A DNA stretch of 64,000 nucleotides. It comes from Kingdonia uniflora (lineage: Eukaryota > Streptophyta > Magnoliopsida > Ranunculales > Circaeasteraceae). The stretch covers positions 868,001 through 932,000 of the forward strand of contig JACGCM010002684.1 of assembly GCA_014058105.1 (NCBI GenBank), written 5' to 3'. The position numbers and the translations under genes were made by a program. Below, in pieces: positions 58,071 to 64,000 of the stretch. The notes below the pieces were generated by a model that saw only the letters and a list, made by a program, of their open reading frames with translations, was not told the DNA's origin and did not search any database. Positions within the stretch are counted from its first letter, which is position 1, and every line of letters begins with the position of its first letter.

Positions 58071-58613
58071 TTTTCTTTAGAAGTTGAAAAAAGTTTAGGG
58101 TTTAGGGTTTGAATAGTTGAAGAGTTGAGAAGAGTTTATTTGAACTTAAAATCTTTATAATGGGAGTTTAATGCATTGGGAAGAGTAGAGAATAGGGTAA
58201 AAGTTATTATTACTTGGTTCGGCGCCGTCGTTTCTTGTTCTACACGTAAGTAATATGAGTATTTAAACTGAGTTATCTAATCAATTATCATTACTTATCA
58301 CATCGATTTGTCATATGTTGACGATAAGTTTGCATTTGTTGTTAAGCTATATATCATTATATCTTTCCAGACCTGTCATTTTTTAATCATAATTTATCAT
58401 TTGTCTGTTCAAATTTTATCACCAGTTTTATTAAGTTTAACATTTATCTACCATTATTGATAGAGTCTTTATCATTGGTTTGGTTTCCTTATATCATTTA
58501 GATATGATGGATCTTCCTTAGCGAAAAACCGAAATGAAACAAAAAAAATGTTCATGCAAGGGAAACATCCGAACAATAATAACAAAAAAAAAAACTAGAA
58601 ACAACCCAAATGT

Positions 58614-59048
58614 TCACAACTCCTTACTTGAAGAATTCGGATCACGTTTCATAGCCATGATCTTCTGCCTGAGACAACTAATTTTACAGGCCGACTCCTC
58701 CCACAATTTCTTGTGCTCATCTCGATCTAACTTTAGGGCGCAAAGCTAATCTTCCATGAAACGGATATGGAATTTGAACCCTGCAAAATGCTCTCTTTTC
58801 TTTTTTATAATTTTATCCAGTTCTTCATCCATTTCATGGAGTTTTCCTAATTTCTCCTTGAACTCTTCGTAATGCTCTTTCAGCAGTTGCGCCTTCTCAC
58901 CGGTGGCATCCTTTTCCATTAGGCAAATTCTATTCAACCTGAATAGACGTTCGTCAACCTGATCTTTCTCAATCCTTACCGCCTCAAACTAATCTTAAGG
59001 GGCATTGGAAGAGGTACGGCTAAATCGAGTGGAGTGGGAGTGCGACAT
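58614..59048 (-). pseudogene. Coiled-coil gene, copy 2 (tandem paralog)
   Basis: One continuous frame of 145 codons from MSHSHSTRFSRTSSNAP (59048) to KEL-stop (58614), with three in-frame stops (two near residue 20 and one after HIRFMED). The central part reads LNRICLMEKDATGEKAQLLK, then KEHYEEFKEKLGKLHEMDEE and KIIKKKREHFAGFKFHIRFM. A helical coiled coil is evident from the Leu/Lys/Glu pattern. It lies about 980 bp from copy 1, same strand, equal length. No domain name can be given. Confidence 0.6.
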
Positions 59049-59440
59049 TTCTTGAGAAGTTTTAAAGAGTTGAGGGTTATTAGAGCTTTAGTTTAAGGTT
59101 GTTTTTTCATTTTTTATACTTGGGGAGAATTAAGACTTTGAATCACGCGTGGCTGGGTTTAGGGATTAGTATTTAGAGTGGCGAGAACCACGTAGATGTT
59201 TTGGTTAGATAACTTGTTGAAAACATAATCAAAGCTGACTTTAAGAATGATTTGTCTCATCTTCTGTAAAGGAAAGAATCTATGGGCTTTAAAGGCAGAG
59301 ATATGGCATTTGTTATGACCAAGGGTATCATCGTAATGTGCTGATTTTCATTTCTTTATAAATAACTTGTCATAACCTTATACTACATAACCTGTATACT
59401 TGCTTCCAGTTCTCAAGCATTACATACTTCCCTACTAAAA

Positions 59441-59764
59441 ATGCATTCCCTTAATTGTTGGTGCGGTAAAAATTATGATATTCGTCTCTCATGCACAAGC
59501 CTCAACCCTAACCGTTGGTTCTATCAATGCGCTCACAAAATTGGTTGGTGTGGTTTATAGGAGTGGGTAGATGAGGTAAAAAGGTGCGCTTGTGGTCTCA
59601 TTTGTAGAGTCTCTAAACCTCCCGGTAGGAGATTTTACCATTGCCCACAATACCATTGTCAGTTCAAAACTTGGTTTCGAGAATCCTCTACGCCCGATGA
59701 TTCTAAAAGGCTGCAGTCATCAACGGTGGAAGACGTCACAAATTTTGGCCAAGGGAGCAATTAG
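59441..59764 (+). pseudogene. Double GRF zinc-finger protein, one in-frame stop
   Basis: 107-residue frame, MHSLNCWCGKNYDIRLSCTS at the start. The first finger is CWCG...SLNPNRWFYQC...WCGL; the second is CACGLICRVSKPPGRRFYHC...HCQFKTWF. Both fit the zf-GRF pattern C-x-C-G...NPGRxFYxC...C-x-F/L-x-W, a single-strand nucleic-acid-binding module. A TAG at 59558-59560 separates the two fingers, at a position where Met or Trp would fit. TATA-like and AACCTTATAC sequences precede it. It is missed by a simple long-ORF scan because of the stop. In plants, single GRF fingers are frequent in transposon-associated proteins. Confidence 0.75.
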
Positions 59765-60280
59765 AACCTCGACACTATTACATCTAAAACTTACTCTCAA
59801 CTAAGGATCTCAGAGGTCAGAACGTAGATGCTGCAAGATTTTTTGTCCAAGTTAAAATCTCTAGATCTTAACAAGTAGAGAAATATGTAGGAGTGAAGTT
59901 TAATATGCCTTATCTTTAATGACGTTAATTTCAGGCATTAGAATGATAAGCTCTTAATGATCAAATGCTTAACCATAAATAACAAATGACAGTATTTTAA
60001 TAATACCATGCAATTTATAGATTATAAATGACAAATACCATAAAACAAATGACAAATGGCATATTGTCAGATGACATATATTTCATTAAATAACATATAC
60101 TTTTCCAATGTTCCTTCATCATTTCCAATGTGTTTCTTCAGCATTAAATACTACTGTCAACTGTGTTGAACTAAATATGACATTTGGATTTGACTCAACA
60201 TTAAATACTGATGTGGTTTATTCGGCAAGTACTTATTTATTGTTTATTTAATCTTATTCAGCAAGTACACTGTGAAGAAG
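59765..60280. other. Non-coding spacer, ACAAATGA-rich
   Basis: No coding seen. Near 59970-60070 several ACAAATGA octamers appear on the + strand, the opposite polarity to 53.6-58.5 kb. Confidence 0.6.
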
Positions 60281-60517
60281 ATGGTGACCACCAGACGTCA
60301 AGCATACGAGGCTAGGGTTCTTACCATGATGCAAGAACTACGACTTTGATACTTTGGGACCCAGTCCTTTGAACTTCCTACTCCCATTCCAGTGCGTCTT
60401 GCCTTCCATGGGATGATGTATGATTAGGTGGAAGAGGCGGACGATGATTATTATCAAATGTAATGCCTTCACTATATGCTAGCGTCGGAGCATGAGAGGA
60501 GAATTGTGTGTCAATAA
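60281..60517 (+). pseudogene. MVTTRRQ small-protein pseudogene
   Basis: 79 codons with three in-frame stops (TGA, TAG, TAA). It reads MVTTRRQAYEARV, then QELRL-stop-YFGTQSFELPTPIPV, YD-stop-VEEADDDYYQM and ASEHERR. It aligns without gaps over most of its length with the 77-residue antisense ORF at 22500-22733. No domain is known to me. It lies between the GRF gene and the ULP-like gene. Confidence 0.65.
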
Positions 60518-61201
60518 ATTAAATCAGGGCTTTAATGTACACATCAATGACCTGAACATGCAAAGAAAATGACAAATTAGATAACAAAAATGATAAAGTT
60601 TAATATTACAAATGACAACAAAGGGAAAGCGAATGATAAAGTGTAAATGAATAAATGACAGACAATGTAAAAACAAATGGTAGAGACTTTTGTACAAATG
60701 ACAGAGCAAAAGAAATAAATGATATAAATACCTTATTGTCCAACCATTGATTTAGATATAAGGTGTAGAGAGCGTTAAGGCAAATAGTTTCTTCACCTAT
60801 CATCATATAAGTACTCCTGCTGCCCTTCATAGCTTCAGGAGTTAATTCATCTTTCCTCAGTGACCAGACTTGGTCCACCTGGCTTTTCTCATCCTGGGAG
60901 ATGGGTCTTTGAATAAAAGATTTCAATAACACTCCCGGAAGAAGCTCGTCAAGGTGAGCATGCAATTTGTTCATTCGACAAGCCATTTTGAAGGCACTTT
61001 TATTATTTTCTTCCTCAGTTAGTGTATGCCTCCTTTTTAAGGTGACATCCACTTTTGACTCCATTAAAATAAGCTAGAACAGATATGTCAAAATAAGAAA
61101 AAGAAATATAAATGTGCTTATTACATGAGAATGAGTAATAAACCAGTTGTTTGGTTTAAAAGTACTTCATACATTGGTCTGGTCAACAACCATTTGTTTT
61201 A

Positions 61202-61870
61202 TTACTTGCTCAGGGCCTGATTTATTCTGTGAATTTCCATCATCATCATCCTTACCTTCAAACAACTCTTCTTTATTCTGTTCCACCTCCTATTTATTCT
61301 CCATAGTCTGTAAATAAATAGACTATAAATGATAAGAGTCATACAAGATATGGGAAAATAAATAGAAGAAAATGAGAAGTTATCAGTAAACAAATGATAA
61401 GTTACCTGACTAGCTTCACCAGCATCTTCCTCCTTGTGGAAGATTACAACTTTAGTTTGTGCAACCTCTATAGTCTGTTCCACGACAGATACAACAGTTG
61501 TTTGGTCTGCACTAGCCTATAAATAAGCAGACTACAAATGATAAAAGTGATACAAGATATGGGAAAATAAAAGAAGAAAATGATAAGTTACCAGCAAAGA
61601 ACAAATAAGTTACCTGACTAGTTTCATCTTCAATTTTTTTAACCTCCAGAGTCTGTTCCTCAACAAATGCAACAGTTGTTTGGTCAGCACTAGCCTGTAA
61701 ATATACAGACTACAAATGATTAGAGTGATACAAGATATTGTAAAAAAAAGGAAGAAAATGTGAAGTCAACATCAAACAAATGATAAGTTACCTGATAAGC
61801 TTCACCAACAACTTCCTCCTGGTTGAAGAATACTATATCAGTTTTTGCTACCTCTGCAACCATCATAGTT
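61202..61870 (-). repeat. Tandemly duplicated intron-exon units in the ULP-like gene
   Basis: Exons 61516-61406 (37 codons) and 61694-61614 (27 codons) both begin ASADQTTV, contain EQTxEV and end SQ before GTAAC/GTAAyTT. A third (61870-61792) ends EEVVGEAYQ like EEDAGEASQ. The introns also align: TACAAGATAT(GG/TG) phrases at about 61348, 61552 and 61729. Unit periods are about 205 and 178 bp. Confidence 0.8.
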
Positions 61871-63256
61871 TATACAACAAAGGTTAAAGAAGAAACAAAT
61901 AAAAAAAAATGGTATGGATAGTTGATGTTAATATTATGGATAGCTCAATACAAAATAATATTAGTTGTAGTCAGGTAACTTGAGGTTATGAGTCATCTTT
62001 TTCATCAAATACCTCATTGTCATGTTGTACATCTTTTTTTCCAGTATAATACACCACTACAGTTGGTTGTTCTGAATCCTCTTCTTTAGCAACATCATCA
62101 ACTTTCTCATCACCATCAACTTTCTCATCACCTTTGATTCTTCCATCTGTAAAATATGATATACATACTATGAATGGTAAAATTAAATAAACAAACAACA
62201 GGGTAGCAACAAATATGGTAGATAGCTCAAAACAAATGTTAGATAAATAAATACCTATTGAACTTTTTCTTCTTCAAATTTAACTTTCTCCTCGATATCG
62301 TTCTTATCATCATTATTTTTTTCTTCACCCTTCTTCCACTTCATATACAATAAATAAAATGAACAAGGACATCAGAATAAATGAAAGTTCTGGAAAAGAG
62401 AATGAAAAAGACAACATCACAAATGCAAAAATATTCTGAACAAATGACAAACATCTGAGGAAATGGAAAATTACATAGAATAAATGCCAATATGTAAAAC
62501 ACAAATGTCAAATAAAATCATAAAAATGATAAGAAGTAACAAACAGATGATACCTCTAGAAGTTCACCACCATATTCAGACGATATCGCATTGAAATTTA
62601 CTTCCCTCCCAACTTCAACATCATCTGCCATTAAAGCATTTGCCACCTCCAATACCTTTCCAGGCGTAACTCGCTAAAGCAAATTTTTGGTAGATGATTA
62701 AATATTCTGAAGTTCTGGGAATTGCACCCGTCTCTTCCTTGACACTCTATTCGCCAAGCCCTTCTTGGGGATCTTGGGGATTAAGCCTTTCAATTGGATC
62801 AGTAGGACATGATCAAATTGTTCATTAGTAAAAGCTTCTTTCTTCGGGCCTTCAACCTTTTTCTTCTTGTTGAGCACATCAGTTTCTTCTACCTTCTTCT
62901 GCCATTCTCTTTTACCTTTTTTTGTTATCGGCTCCGCCTTCTTCCTTTTCCCATCTTCTTTCTCATTACCTCCTTCTCGCTTGGGTTTTGCAGTTTTATC
63001 CAGAGTAGAGAACTGGTACTGCCCAAGGAGTGGAGTATCTCCAAGTGGTAGAGTACTGTCTCCCACTGTAGACATCAAAATTTGTTCTAACATTTTACCA
63101 TTGTTATGCAACATTTTGCCATGCTCCTCTAGCTGGAAGCATACCCTAACCACTATAGCTCTGATCTTAGTCGCAGAAGAACTACTACCTATTATAGGTG
63201 CAATGACTGTAGGTACACCGACTGCAGGTGCACCGATTGTAGGTGCTTTAATTTGA

Positions 63257-63642
63257 TATCTCTAAAATTTTCATACAGGTGACGATGACAAAGGGCAACT
63301 TAGAAATGAAAAAAAAGGACTTCATAATGACAGAAAAATCAAACAAATCTCAAGAAGAGAATACAAAATGCCAAAACTAGGAAATAAAATGATAGGAAAC
63401 AATAAAATAAATAAAATAAATGACAAAGAATCAATAAAATAAATCAAGATCATACAAAGAATGGTAGATTACCATGGCCTCTTGCACAAGATCATGTTGT
63501 ATGTCAGTCTCAGAGGGCTTCATAGCTATTACCAGCAAATCGGGTTAGCAAAAAACTTTTTAAACGTCACAATTTGGCGACGCTTAAAGGGTGTCATCCT
63601 CTATCCCTGTAGCTTAGGGAATAAATGTATGGATTCCTCAAT
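63257..63642 (-). other. Intron and damaged exon of the DUF1985/ULP-like gene
   Basis: The stretch 63470-63640 on the minus strand can still be read as MTPFKRRQIVTFKKFFANP, with stops, probably the tail of the DUF1985 exon. 63257-63460 is A-rich, intron-like and contains AAATGACA-type phrases. Confidence 0.45.
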
Positions 63643-64000
63643 TCATGGAAACTTCAGGCTAGGAATAGAAAGGAAAGTCCATATCATCAACACCCAGGTA
63701 CATCCGTAGAGTGATAAAGCTTTATCTAATTTTTTATCAGCGGCCGATCGATATTTGGCAAACTCCACTATTTGCCTCCACAAGAAATTACAGACTTGCT
63801 CACCCCAGGGGAATCTGTTGAACCATTGTAGATCATCTACCAGATCAACATACTTCACCCAAATGTTTGTCCCCTTGTTCGGGAGGAGAAAGGATAGAAT
63901 AATTTTCAACAAATTTAATCGAAGAACATCTTCTACAAAATAAAATAACACAATGTAATGATAAGAACCTTAGCCAAAAATGGAAAATACAATACAAATA

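Larger units (their letters stand above)
60732..63951 (-). pseudogene. DUF1985/ULP-like (C48-type) gene, multi-exon, catalytic part not visible
   Basis: The N-terminal exon (63951-63643, start possibly upstream of the window) holds VKYVDLVDDLQWFNRFPWGE and LYGCTWVLMIWTF, the hallmark of the plant DUF1985 domain found in transposon-borne ULP-like proteins. Then: exon 63256-62698, with an APTIGAPAVGVPTVIAPIIG repeat and a Lys-rich basic stretch; about 62674-62553 (GKVLEVANALMADDVEVG); and short acidic exons near 62345, 62150-61986, 61870-61792, 61694-61614, 61516-61406 and 61312. A last exon, 61064-60732, ends NALYTLYLNQWLDNK, where Ulp1 catalytic domains begin (WLxDxxI). His, Asp and Cys of the protease should follow toward 60.5 kb but are not found. 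Several splice sites are clear GT-AG. Confidence 0.7.
53165..64000. mobile_element. MULE-like composite block with several cargo genes (right end outside window)
   Basis: Contains a mudrA-type transposase (+), two coiled-coil genes (-), a double GRF zinc-finger gene (+), an MVTTRRQ pseudogene (+) and a DUF1985/ULP-like gene (-). All share intervening DNA crowded with TCATTTGT or its complement. Terminal inverted repeats and a 9-bp target duplication could not be located because the right end is not in the window. Treating it as one element is an inference from shared composition and from known MULEs carrying ULP-like genes. Confidence 0.5.

Noticed and set aside
1..64000. tRNA, rRNA or microRNA genes
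   Set aside because: No cloverleaf boxes, rRNA-like conserved stretch or convincing long hairpin precursor was noticed on either strand.

Overview
The window is nuclear DNA of a flowering plant, most likely a eudicot: it is AT-rich and gene-poor, has GT-AG introns, and carries plant-type transposable elements (Ty1/copia, Ty3/gypsy, Helitron, hAT, MULE, Harbinger-like MITE). Only one intact host gene is visible: a nine-exon gene for 20S proteasome subunit alpha type-6 (PAA, alpha1) on the + strand at 31619-42612. Nearly everything else is mobile DNA, most of it broken.

Left third (1-31058): one minus-strand Helitron has been cut into pieces by later insertions. Its Rep-helicase reading frame lies at 2554-5640, and its upstream exon-rich region at 5641-7111, 24278-24713 and 28857-31058. 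A candidate 5' terminus sits at 31058, about 560 bp upstream of the proteasome start codon. Into the Helitron went (i) a copia element, of which the 5' LTR, gag and protease remain (1103-2553), itself cut by the end of another LTR (1-1102); (ii) a large LTR, probably a solo LTR, with TATAT target duplications (7112-24277), which was itself hit by a 14.3-kb Ty3/gypsy element of Tat-like layout (9441-23776) with GTAAy duplications; and (iii) a copia element (24719-28851) with CAATT duplications. The Tat-like element has 734/735-bp LTRs, gag, protease, an RT-deleted pol and an integrase. These are followed by a tandem-repeat field and by long antisense coding remnants (coiled coils, a Transposase_28-like domain and two small MVxTRxQ proteins).

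Middle (31059-42885): the proteasome gene. Its promoter carries a CCAATCT array and a TGGGCT array. Intron 6 (6.2 kb) holds a 3.3-kb gag-only Ty3/gypsy-like element in antisense orientation.

Right third (42886-64000): a hAT-type non-autonomous element with an 8-bp duplication, split by a decayed copia element (43186-50520); a small Tigger/mariner-like remnant; a gypsy gag fragment; and a 396-bp TAA-flanked MITE. From about 52.9 kb to the window end lies a MULE-like assemblage: a mudrA-type transposase pseudogene (+), two tandem coiled-coil genes (-), a double GRF zinc-finger gene (+), an MVTTRRQ small-protein pseudogene (+) homologous to one inside the Tat element, and a DUF1985/ULP-like gene (-) with tandemly duplicated exons. 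Non-coding parts of this block are crowded with the octamer TCATTTGT, whose strand flips near 59 kb. The layout recalls Kaonashi/CUMULE-type MULEs that carry ULP-like genes, but with additional cargo. This block is the best candidate for something undescribed.
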